From: Halobacteriales archaeon
Lineage (GTDB): Archaea > Thermoplasmatota > SW-10-69-26 > JACQPN01 > JAIVGT01
Assembly: GCA_020201485.1 (NCBI GenBank)
Contig: JAIVGT010000044.1
Location: forward strand, 1 to 6,771
Length of the DNA stretch: 6,771 nt
Direction: 5' to 3'
The position numbers and the translations under genes were made by a program. The notes under the pieces are model-generated. The model saw only the letters and a program-made list of their open reading frames with translations, did no database searches and was not told where the DNA came from. The first letter of the stretch is position 1, and each line of letters opens with the position of its first letter. Below, in pieces: positions 1 to 6,476 of the stretch.

Positions 1-174
1 GACGTGGACGCCTACGACGAAGCGCGCGGGGCGTGGCAGCACCTGCCCGACATGCCCACGGCCCGGCACGGGCTGGGCGTGGCCGCGTGGAAGGACGAGG
101 TGCTCGTCCTCCTCGGCGGGCCGAAGCCGGGGCAGAGCGTGACGCCCGCGGTCGAGGCATTGCGCCGCGCCTAG
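1..174 (+). CDS. Kelch-repeat protein, C-terminal end (5' truncated by window)
   Basis: Reading frame 1 is open from the first base to a TAG at 172-174 and gives 57 residues; the start lies outside the window. The visible part is one well-formed kelch repeat. It has Y5-D6 and W12 spaced as in the YDPxxxxW element, then the run LPDMPTARHGLG (residues 15-26), a hydrophobic strand VLVLL (34-38) and the diagnostic Gly-Gly at 39-40. It ends with a short strand around VEAL (52-55), which often closes the propeller ring. Kelch repeats form four-stranded beta-propeller blades used for protein or glycan binding, and in archaea they are commonly found in secreted or surface proteins. Which partner this one binds cannot be told. 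Codon third positions are nearly all G or C, as in the complete genes nearby. The family call is fairly secure; the full architecture is unknown. Confidence 0.8.
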   Translation, partial: DVDAYDEARGAWQHLPDMPTARHGLGVAAWKDEVLVLLGGPKPGQSVTPAVEALRRA

Positions 175-291
175 TGGCCGCGGGGTCGTCCCTGCGCCAT
201 CGCTGCCGGGCCGGCGCAAGCCGCGAGGTGGACATGTAGCCCCGGTACGGACCCCATCTTCATCGCAGGTGCTCAGCGGGCCAGCCGACCA

Positions 292-315
292 GGGCAGGCT
301 CGGTACGCGCTGCCC
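292..315 (+). other. Small hairpin GGGCAG-N12-CTGCCC
   Basis: A perfect 6-bp inverted repeat pairs 292-297 with 310-315 around a 12-base loop. It sits 118 bases after the kelch stop and about 130 bases before the next ATG. No T-tract follows. In DNA this GC-rich, a 6-bp stem can easily arise by chance, so no function is assigned. Confidence 0.25.
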
Positions 316-407
316 CCACTTGAAGGCGCGGCGCGGGCCGGGGGACGTTCGCGACGGGGCGTGCTGTGAGCCCGGTCCGCGGACCCGACGAGGCTCCGCA
401 GGACATG

Positions 408-414
408 CTTTAGG
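408..414 (+). promoter_or_regulatory. Candidate archaeal TATA box for the 1154-residue repeat protein
   Basis: CTTTAGG is one of the few AT-rich interruptions in this intergenic DNA. Its centre is about 36 bases before the ATG at 447. With the usual archaeal spacing of about 26 bases from TATA centre to transcription start, the mRNA would begin near 437 and have a leader of only about 10 bases. No Shine-Dalgarno sequence precedes the ATG, which agrees with a very short leader. This is a pattern-based inference and the box is a poor match to consensus. Confidence 0.4.
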
Positions 415-446
415 AGCGCCCTGGGGCTCCGAGCGGCGAGAAGCCC

Positions 447-3400
447 ATGCCGCCAGTCCACGCCAGGCCGCCGCGGCTCGCCGCGCTGGCCTTGGCCCTG
501 CTCCTCGCCGCACCCGCGCTCGCGTTGCCGGCCAGCCCGGAGCAGCAGCTCGTCGCGCGGGCGCGCGCGGCCCTGGCCGATGCTGCCCTCCCGCTTCCGG
601 CGGCCGCGGACGCGTACGCGGATGCGGCGCAGGCGCTGGTGGCGGTGCTGCGCGCGGCGGGCTTGCCGATCCCGGTCGCCGGCCCCGCTTCGCCGACGCT
701 CGACGGCGCGCTCGCCGAGACCACGGCCGCGTTGCTGGCCGCGCGGGCGACGCTGCGCCCCGCCGACGGCGCGCTGCCCGGGCAGCCCGGCGACGTGGCC
801 GGGGCGCTGGCCTTGACCCACGCGCCGCTGCCCGGTGGCTCGGACGTGCGCGCCACCGCCCCGGCGGCGTTGCGCGTGGCGCGCGCGGTGCAAGCGCTGG
901 AGGCAGCGTTGCTCGGGCTCCGCGTCGCGCCGGGGTGCGGGCCTCTGGGCATCGGCAGCTTCGCCCGCGACCTCGACGGCGACGGGCAGGCGGACTTCGT
1001 GGTGGACGACGCCGGCACGGACGCGGTGCACCGCGAGTCGGCCATGGTCCTCGTGGACACGAGCGGAAACGACCGCTACGACGGCGCAGGGTCCGCCGGA
1101 CCGCAGCAGGTGCGCGTCGTGCTCGACCTGTGCGGCGACGATACGTACGGCCAGGGCGCGGGGGGCGCGCTGAGCGGCCTGGCGCTGCTCGTGGACGGCG
1201 GCGGGAACGACACGTACACCTCGGGGACGCTGGCCCAGGGCGCGGGCGCGCTCGGCGGCATCGGCCTGCTGTGGGACCAGGGCGGCAACGACCGCTACGC
1301 CGTCGCCACCTTCGGGCAGGGCGTGGGCTTCGGCGGCATCGGCGTCCTGCTCGACACCGGCGGCGACGACCGCTACATCGCCGGCGCGTTGGCGCAAGGC
1401 GCGGGCGTGGCGCGTGTCCTGTACGACCAGGGCGAGGGCATCGTCGCCCCGGGGTATGGCCTGCTCGTGGACAACGCGGGCCGCAACGTGTGGGCCGCGG
1501 AGACCGTCGCGCAGGGCGCAGGCTACGGCGGCTTCGGCCAGGAAGGCGCGTCGCTCAGCCTGGGCGCGCTCGTGCACGGCGACGGCGGCGACGCCTTCGT
1601 GCTCGGCAGCACGGGCGGCGCGGTGCCCATCATCCAGGGCCAGGCGGCCGCGGACCGCGTGAGCCGCGCGTTCCTCCTCGGCGGCGGGGGGGACGACGCA
1701 TACCTCGTCGCGGCCCTGCAGCTCGCGGACGGGGCGGACGTGAACCTCACGGCGCGCGGCCAGGCCTGGAGCGACTCCGGCTACGCCGTCCTCCTCGACA
1801 CGGGCGGGAACGACGCGTACGCCGTGGCGGCGGTCGCGATGGCCGTGGCCGATGCCGGCGCGCGGCCGGGCGCCGTCGTGCACGCGTCCGGGCAGGCGAT
1901 GACGGAGGGGGGCACGGCGCAGCTCGTGGAGCGCGACGGGAACGACCGCTACGTGCTGCACGGCGCGGCGCTCGCCGTCGCACCCGCGGGCCCCGGGCAA
2001 TCCATCGAGGCCGGCCCGACGCGCGCCGAGGCGCAGGGGCAGGGCTGGGCGACCATCGGCGGCGTGGGCTCCCTGCACGACCTCTCCGGCTCGGACGCGC
2101 GCGACCTCACCGGCCTCGCCGCGCCCGTCGCGGCGGCGGTCGCCGGCAGCTTCGCCGCGTCCCTCGCCATCGCGCTTCCCCTGGATTGCGCGGCGCTCGA
2201 CCTGAGCCCGGCGCTCGGTGCAGGCGCGCGCTTCGATGCGTGCCCGGGCGTGGCCGTGTCGCGCGCCCTCCCGTCCGGCACGCTGGACGCGCAGGCCGCG
2301 GTCGGAGACGCGGACGTCGTCGCCCACGGCCAAGGCTACGCGGAGCGCGCGAGCACCGCGGCGCTGGGCGACGCGCAGGGCGACGACGCGAACACGGTGC
2401 TCGGCGTCGCCGAGCCGGTGGGCTTGGCCCAGGGCGCGTCGCTGTCCCTCGACGTCCGCGACGACCTCGGGAGCGTGCCCTCCGTCCAACTCACCCTCGG
2501 CCTCGGAGCGGCGAGCCTGGGCGCGACGTCGGCGCGCTTGGGCGACGTGCGCGGGGACGCGGCTGGGCAAGGCACGGGGTTCCAGGAGGGCCAGGGCGCG
2601 TTGCTCGACGACGGGGGGAGCGACGTGGACCGTGTGCTGGGCGAGGCGCGGACGCTGCTGTTCGGGCAGGCGCTCGGCCTCCCGGGCGCGGGCAGCATCG
2701 CGGAAACGGTGCGGCTGCGCGCGCGCCTCGGCGACGAGGCGCCCACCACGCACGCCGTGCTCGCAGGCTCCGTCGCGCACGCGCTCGGCCTCGCGCTGCA
2801 GGCAGCGTTCCGCGGGGAGGACGCGTCCGGGCTGGCGGGCGTGGTCGCGCCCGACACCGCACCGTCCTCGGTCGCCATGGTCGCGGGGAGCACGACGGCC
2901 GCGGCGGCGGGGCAGGGCTCTGCGACCGACGTCCTCGCGGGCGGCGTGCTGCAGGACGCAGGCGACGGCCGGGACGCGTGGGAGCTCACGAGCGCGGCGA
3001 GCCCTGCGGTGGCCGCGCTGGCGGGAAGCCTCGGCCCGTCGCAGGCGGACGCGCTGGACGTGGCGGCGAGCACGGCTCCCGACGACGCTGCGTTCCAGCG
3101 CGGCACCGCGCTGGGCGCGCCCGACGTGAGCGCCGCGTTCGACGGCGCGTTCGCGGATGCCCTCGCGCGCGGAACGGCATGCCCGGGCCCCAGCGGCCTG
3201 GCGGCGTGCGTGGCGCGCACCGTGCCCGACGGCTTCGCAGCCCTCGATGCGGCAGCGCTCGCCGAGGCGTCGAGCGCCGCGGCCGGCTTCGCCAGCGTCG
3301 CGCTCGGCATGGACCCGGGCCTCGCGGCGCAGACCGCATCCAGCGCGCTCCACGCGTTCGCTGCGGCGTTCCGCGCGGCCGCGCCCGGGTCGGCGGGCTC

Positions 3401-3911
3401 GGCGAGCGCCATCGTCGTCCTCGGTCCATCGGAGGCGAGCGTCCTCGGGCAGGGCGCGGCGACGGACCAGGCAGCCGGAGCGGCGCTCCTCGGCACCGAG
3501 GCGCAATCGCTCGACGCGCGCGCCTCGGCCTCGCTCCGCGCCGCCGTGGTGGCGGACGCGGATCGCGGGACGGCGGCCCTCGTGAACGGCGCGCTGCGCA
3601 GCTCCACGCTGGCGAAAGGCTGGGCGAGCACGCTGGCGCGGGGCGCGCTGCTCGACGCAGGCGGCGACGACGCCTACGCCATGGGCGCGGACGCGTTCCG
3701 CGACGTGGCCGTGCGCGGCGGGAGCGCGCTCGACGTCGGCGGCAGGATGGATGCGGCGTTCGACGGCCGGGCGGCGGGGCTCGATCGCTCCACGGCCCTC
3801 TTCGTCGACCTCGGCGGCGCGGACGCGTACAGCGCTCCCCGCGGCGCTGACGGCACGCAGTGGAGCGCCCCGGACCATACGAGCGTCGCCCTCGGCCTCG
3901 ACGAGGGTTGA
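447..3911 (+). CDS. Large secreted [DE]xxGxDxY-repeat protein (predicted beta-solenoid), unknown function
   Basis: The product is 1154 residues and I do not recognise a named family. Residues 1-28 form a Sec signal peptide: basic start, Leu/Ala core, then APALALP with no lipobox Cys. Residues 30-160 are Ala/Leu-rich and probably helical. Residues 175-183 (DLDGDGQAD) match an EF-hand-type calcium loop. Repeats of the form D-x-G-G-[ND]-D-x-Y follow at about 204, 227, 250, 277, 303, 411, 451 and 495, spaced 23-27 apart in the first block. Degraded copies occur at about 342, 378, 545, 721 and 836, and good ones return at 1070 and 1121. Most copies are preceded by Q-G and a hydrophobic strand ending in Asp. 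There are six Cys (164, 229, 581, 599, 912, 921) and no transmembrane or sorting segment at the C terminus. The ATG is the first possible start after an in-frame TAG at 411-413. The next gene is a paralogue. A secreted or surface role is likely; calcium binding and adhesion are guesses. Confidence 0.85.
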   Translation: MPPVHARPPRLAALALALLLAAPALALPASPEQQLVARARAALADAALPLPAAADAYADAAQALVAVLRAAGLPIPVAGPASPTLDGALAETTAALLAARATLRPADGALPGQPGDVAGALALTHAPLPGGSDVRATAPAALRVARAVQALEAALLGLRVAPGCGPLGIGSFARDLDGDGQADFVVDDAGTDAVHRESAMVLVDTSGNDRYDGAGSAGPQQVRVVLDLCGDDTYGQGAGGALSGLALLVDGGGNDTYTSGTLAQGAGALGGIGLLWDQGGNDRYAVATFGQGVGFGGIGVLLDTGGDDRYIAGALAQGAGVARVLYDQGEGIVAPGYGLLVDNAGRNVWAAETVAQGAGYGGFGQEGASLSLGALVHGDGGDAFVLGSTGGAVPIIQGQAAADRVSRAFLLGGGGDDAYLVAALQLADGADVNLTARGQAWSDSGYAVLLDTGGNDAYAVAAVAMAVADAGARPGAVVHASGQAMTEGGTAQLVERDGNDRYVLHGAALAVAPAGPGQSIEAGPTRAEAQGQGWATIGGVGSLHDLSGSDARDLTGLAAPVAAAVAGSFAASLAIALPLDCAALDLSPALGAGARFDACPGVAVSRALPSGTLDAQAAVGDADVVAHGQGYAERASTAALGDAQGDDANTVLGVAEPVGLAQGASLSLDVRDDLGSVPSVQLTLGLGAASLGATSARLGDVRGDAAGQGTGFQEGQGALLDDGGSDVDRVLGEARTLLFGQALGLPGAGSIAETVRLRARLGDEAPTTHAVLAGSVAHALGLALQAAFRGEDASGLAGVVAPDTAPSSVAMVAGSTTAAAAGQGSATDVLAGGVLQDAGDGRDAWELTSAASPAVAALAGSLGPSQADALDVAASTAPDDAAFQRGTALGAPDVSAAFDGAFADALARGTACPGPSGLAACVARTVPDGFAALDAAALAEASSAAAGFASVALGMDPGLAAQTASSALHAFAAAFRAAAPGSAGSASAIVVLGPSEASVLGQGAATDQAAGAALLGTEAQSLDARASASLRAAVVADADRGTAALVNGALRSSTLAKGWASTLARGALLDAGGDDAYAMGADAFRDVAVRGGSALDVGGRMDAAFDGRAAGLDRSTALFVDLGGADAYSAPRGADGTQWSAPDHTSVALGLDEG
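1056..1400 (+). repeat. Regular repeat block in the 1154-residue protein (five units, residues 204-318)
   Basis: Five consecutive units begin at residues 204 (DTSGNDRY), 227 (DLCGDDTY), 250 (DGGGNDTY), 277 (DQGGNDRY) and 303 (DTGGDDRY), so the period is 23, 23, 27 and 26 residues. Between motifs lie QG-containing segments such as AQGAG (263-267), GQGVG (290-294) and AQGAG (316-320), followed by GGIG and a Leu-rich strand. At the DNA level the core reads close to GGCRACGACCGCTAC in several units, but wobble positions differ, so these are old protein repeats rather than recent DNA duplications. A constant period with inward-facing Leu and outward Asp/Asn turns is what a beta-solenoid would show. 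Confidence 0.75.
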
Positions 3912-3960
3912 GACGACCGCGCCGGGTCCCGCCTCGCGCGCACGCTCTGAAGAAGCCTGC

Positions 3961-3966
3961 TAAATA
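3961..3966 (+). promoter_or_regulatory. TATA box for a leaderless transcript of the 683-residue protein
   Basis: TAAATA, within GCCTGCTAAATAGCC, is the clearest AT-rich box in the window. Its centre is about 25 bases before the GTG at 3989, so transcription would start at or within a few bases of the first codon. No Shine-Dalgarno sequence lies in between. The purine run GAAGAAG at 3949-3955 may contribute to the upstream BRE. An independent promoter here means the second repeat gene need not rely on read-through from the first. Confidence 0.65.
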
Positions 3967-3988
3967 GCCTCCTGGCGCGTCCGCGCGC

Positions 3989-6040
3989 GTGCCCCGACCG
4001 CTGGCCCTGCTGCTCAGCCTGGCTCTCCTAGCGCCGGCAGCCCTGGCGCTCGCGCCCCTCGGGCCGAGCCACGCCGAGGAGCTGCGCGCGCAGGCCCGCG
4101 GACTCGCCGAGCGGTATGCCCCGCCGGGCTCGGGCAAGCTCGTGGACGACGCGCGCTTCGCCTGGTCGCACGGCAGCGATGCCGCCCTCGCGCGCGCGGC
4201 TCCCCTGCCCCAGCTCCTCGCGCCCGGGCTCGCCGAGGCCGTGGTGGATGCGTATGCCGCCTACGGATGGCCGTCGGTGAGCGACGCGCAGCTCCACGCG
4301 ATGCAGGCCCAGGCGGCGCGCCTCGACCCGCGCCTCGCCGGCAGCGCAGCGCTCCTCCTCGAGGACCTCGCCGCGCACGTGCCCATCCAGCAGGCGGTGC
4401 TCGCGCGCTCGCTCCACGCCGGCACGGTGGAGGCCAGCCCGGCGGACGCGTCCCTCCTCGCGGGCAGCGCGCTGCGCATCGCCGACGGCGTGGATGCGGT
4501 CGCGCAAGCCCTGCGCGCGCCCGGCCTCGGGCCGTCGCGCTCGGACGGCGCGTTCGCCTTCCGCGACCCGTACGACCTCGTCCTCATCGGCGACGCGGGG
4601 GCGAACACGTACACGGGCAACACGCTCGGCCTGCCCCTGGTGAACCCGCGCGCGAACCTGCTCACCATCGACCTGGGCGGGGACGACGTGTACACGGGCA
4701 CGGCCGGCGGCGGGTATCCGACCTCGCCCTGCTACTACTACACGGACAGCGTGGACCCCCTCGGCAACCCGCACCACGAGACGAACTACGTCCTTCCCGA
4801 CCCGGCCGACCCGCGCCTCGGCATGTGCGGCGACGGCATCAGCGCCGGCGTGGCCATCGACCGCGCTGGGGACGACGTGTACGACCACGAAGGCACGTTC
4901 GGGCCGTGGGAGCATCAAGCGGTCCAGGGCTCGGGCCAGTTCTTCGGCGTCGGCATGCTTCTCGACCTGCAGGGCAACGACCGCTACCTCGCCGTGAGCC
5001 ACGAGGCGGGCCTGGCGTACCACGCCGCCCAGGGGAGCGGGGGCACGACCGGCTTCTACGCCTTCGGCCTGCTCGTGGACGAAGGCGGGAGCGATGCCTA
5101 CGAGGACGTGATGACCACCGTGGCGCACGAGGGCAGCGCGAACTACAGCCAGCAGCGCGCCCAGGCGGGCGGCATCGGCATGCTCTTCGACCTGGGCCGC
5201 GAGGCGGACACGTACCGCATCGAGGTCTCCGGGCCGGCGAACGTGTGGCAATCGGCGCAGGCGAGCATCGGCGACCTGTTCGACATGGGCGGCGACGACA
5301 CGTACACCGCGGTACTGCGGAGCGGCCCGCTCAGCGTGCAAGCGGTCCAGGCCGAGGACGGGCTGCTCTACGAGGCGGGCGGCGACGACGTGTACGACGC
5401 CTTCGCCTGGTGCAACGGCGGCTGCACGCCGTTCGGCGCATGGCAGAACGTGCAGGGGAGCGCGGAAGCCGGGGGCTCGGGCGAGCTGGTGGACCTGGCC
5501 GGGAACGACCGCTACCTGGCCGTGAGCAACGCGGAGCAGCACGTGCAGAGCGCGGCCATCGGCGCGCCCACGCTCCTCCTCGACTTGGCCGGCGACGACC
5601 TGTACGCGGCGGAGCAGTGGGACGACATCCAGTACGCGCAGGGCTCGGGCAAGGGCACACAGAGCCTGTTCGTGGACGCGGCCGGGGACGATGCCTACCT
5701 CGCGGTGAAGCACGGCGACGGCGAGCAGTGGGCGCAGGGCGGGAGCGGCTCCTCGCCCGGGGTGTACGGGGGGAACGGCACGCTCTTCGCCATGCTCTTC
5801 GACCTCGGCGGCAGCGACGCCTACACCGCGGTGACGGACCCGGGGGCGAGCGTCCTGCTGCGCACGCAGGGCGCCGGCATCCGCGGCCTGGGCGTGCTCG
5901 TGGACTGCGGCGCGGGCGACACGTACAGCAACCCGGCCGCGGCCGAGGGCACGTACTGGCGGCAGTTCGACGGCGGCTTCGGCTGGGACTGCGACGGCTT
6001 CCCGGCGGGCGGCTACATCCCCCTGCCGCCCATGCCGTGA
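3989..6040 (+). CDS. Secreted [DE]xxGxDxY-repeat protein, paralogue of the upstream gene
   Basis: The product is 683 residues; family not recognised. Residues 1-22 are a Sec signal peptide (Leu-rich core, then APAALALAP). Residues 24-190 are helical and appear related to the N-terminal region of the upstream protein. Thirteen copies of [DE]-x-x-G-x-D-x-Y follow at about 201, 228, 291, 326, 364, 401, 432, 462, 502, 532, 563, 605 and 639; the copy at 401 (DLGREADTY) carries one extra residue. From the fourth on, each is preceded by one conserved Gln (313, 348, 392, 424, 454, 489, 520, 551, 583, 627), usually in AQG or VQG. An insertion at about 240-290 is Tyr/Pro-rich and holds C248 and C280; CNGGC is at 475-479, with further Cys at 640 and 668. 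No C-terminal anchor is seen. The GTG start is chosen because an in-frame TAG at 3965-3967 blocks extension and the signal peptide begins here. The gap from the upstream gene is 77 bases, but it has its own promoter. Likely extracellular; ligand unknown. Confidence 0.87.
   Translation: MPRPLALLLSLALLAPAALALAPLGPSHAEELRAQARGLAERYAPPGSGKLVDDARFAWSHGSDAALARAAPLPQLLAPGLAEAVVDAYAAYGWPSVSDAQLHAMQAQAARLDPRLAGSAALLLEDLAAHVPIQQAVLARSLHAGTVEASPADASLLAGSALRIADGVDAVAQALRAPGLGPSRSDGAFAFRDPYDLVLIGDAGANTYTGNTLGLPLVNPRANLLTIDLGGDDVYTGTAGGGYPTSPCYYYTDSVDPLGNPHHETNYVLPDPADPRLGMCGDGISAGVAIDRAGDDVYDHEGTFGPWEHQAVQGSGQFFGVGMLLDLQGNDRYLAVSHEAGLAYHAAQGSGGTTGFYAFGLLVDEGGSDAYEDVMTTVAHEGSANYSQQRAQAGGIGMLFDLGREADTYRIEVSGPANVWQSAQASIGDLFDMGGDDTYTAVLRSGPLSVQAVQAEDGLLYEAGGDDVYDAFAWCNGGCTPFGAWQNVQGSAEAGGSGELVDLAGNDRYLAVSNAEQHVQSAAIGAPTLLLDLAGDDLYAAEQWDDIQYAQGSGKGTQSLFVDAAGDDAYLAVKHGDGEQWAQGGSGSSPGVYGGNGTLFAMLFDLGGSDAYTAVTDPGASVLLRTQGAGIRGLGVLVDCGAGDTYSNPAAAEGTYWRQFDGGFGWDCDGFPAGGYIPLPPMP
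4589..5932 (+). repeat. Thirteen-copy repeat array in the 683-residue protein (residues 201-648)
   Basis: Motif-to-motif distances after the first insertion are 35, 38, 37, 31, 30, 40, 30, 31, 42 and 34 residues, longer and more variable than the 23-27 of the upstream protein. Typical cores are DLGGDDVYTG (228), DLQGNDRYLAVS (326), DMGGDDTYTAV (432), DLAGNDRYLAVS (502) and DLGGSDAYTAV (605). The residues after Tyr are often [TL]-A-V. The invariant Asp/Gly/Asp/Tyr positions suggest a turn binding a metal or stabilising a solenoid corner. The motif differs from the RTX nonapeptide GGxGxDxLx by having Tyr and no tight nine-residue period. Confidence 0.75.
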
Positions 6041-6042
6041 TG

Positions 6043-6453
6043 TCAGCCGTTCACGAGGATGAGGGCGCGCATGCCCATGTTGCGGTGGTTGCCCAGCTTG
6101 CAGTAGTAGAGGTACGCGCCGGGCTCGGTGAGCGTGACGCGGAACGTGTTGCCCGCGCCCACCGTGCCGCTGTCGAAGGCGTTGAGATGCAGCTCCGCCG
6201 GGGCCGAGCCTTCTGCCGCTTCCGTGCCTACATCGAGCCCGGTGGTGGCCGTGTGCGAGCCGTGGAAGTGGAACACGATGGTGTCACCGGGCGCGGCCTG
6301 CACGACGGACGGGGTGAAGCCCAGGGACTGGAAGGGCAGGCTGGGCGGGCCGACCTCGACGTCCCACGTCGCGGCCGCCGGGCGGGGCGCGGGCAGGGCG
6401 AGGGCGATGGGGGCGAGCAGGAGGAGGGCGAATCCCAAGGCGAGCGCGCGCAT
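6043..6453 (-). CDS. Secreted cupredoxin (type 1 blue copper protein)
   Basis: The product is 136 residues from the ATG at 6453. Residues 1-22 form a Sec signal peptide with no lipobox, and a single cupredoxin domain fills the rest. The type 1 copper ligands are visible: H67 in GSHTATT, then C118, H123 and M128 in YYCKLGNHRNMGM. This gives C-x4-H-x4-M, the spacing seen in azurin, auracyanin and sulfocyanin rather than plastocyanin. PGDTIVFHFHG (55-65) is the usual strand before the first His. Such proteins carry single electrons outside the cytoplasm, often to a terminal oxidase or from a cytochrome complex; no partner gene is visible here. An in-frame ATG at 6510 would add 19 Arg-rich residues ahead of the signal peptide. 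I prefer 6453 because the signal peptide then begins at residue 1 and a TATA-like box lies 26 bases upstream. Its stop is two bases from the stop of the convergent repeat gene. Confidence 0.88.
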   Translation of the reverse strand: MRALALGFALLLLAPIALALPAPRPAAATWDVEVGPPSLPFQSLGFTPSVVQAAPGDTIVFHFHGSHTATTGLDVGTEAAEGSAPAELHLNAFDSGTVGAGNTFRVTLTEPGAYLYYCKLGNHRNMGMRALILVNG

Positions 6454-6476
6454 GCCGCGGCCACGCCCGCGAGGGG

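Larger units (their letters stand above)
175..446. other. Intergenic region without a recognised gene
   Basis: These 272 bases lie between the kelch gene stop and the ATG of the first repeat protein. Short open frames cross it but lack coding character: no motif, no signal peptide, no continuity with a neighbour. I compared it by eye with RNase P RNA, SRP RNA, tRNA and box C/D RNA hallmarks and saw no match. Two local items are visible: an inverted repeat GGGCAG/CTGCCC (292-297 with 310-315, 12-base loop) and a TATA-like box at 408-414. The hairpin lacks a following T-run, so it is a weak candidate terminator for the kelch gene. Confidence 0.5.

Noticed and set aside
33..239. A 68-residue + strand frame overlapping the left-edge gene.
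   Set aside because: It is out of frame with the kelch repeat that reads cleanly in frame 1, and is Arg/Ala-rich with no motif.
175..446. A possible structured RNA (RNase P, SRP or guide RNA) in the left intergenic region; a minus-strand GCGATGAAGA resembles a C box.
   Set aside because: No matching D box at suitable spacing and no conserved RNase P or SRP core elements could be found by eye.
269..3878. Two other frames (one + and one -) stay open for about 3.6 kb over the large repeat gene, giving possible proteins near 1200 residues.
   Set aside because: Both are Arg/Ala/Gly-rich low-complexity translations without a signal peptide, repeat motif or domain. Long shadow frames are expected in GC-rich DNA, where stop codons are rare. 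The frame at 447-3911 alone has a signal peptide and motifs shared with the neighbouring gene.
1056..5932. RTX (hemolysin-type) calcium-binding nonapeptide repeats.
   Set aside because: The spacing is 23-42 residues, not 9, and the core is GGxDxY and not GGxGxDxLx. Any resemblance is limited to the Gly/Asp-rich turn.
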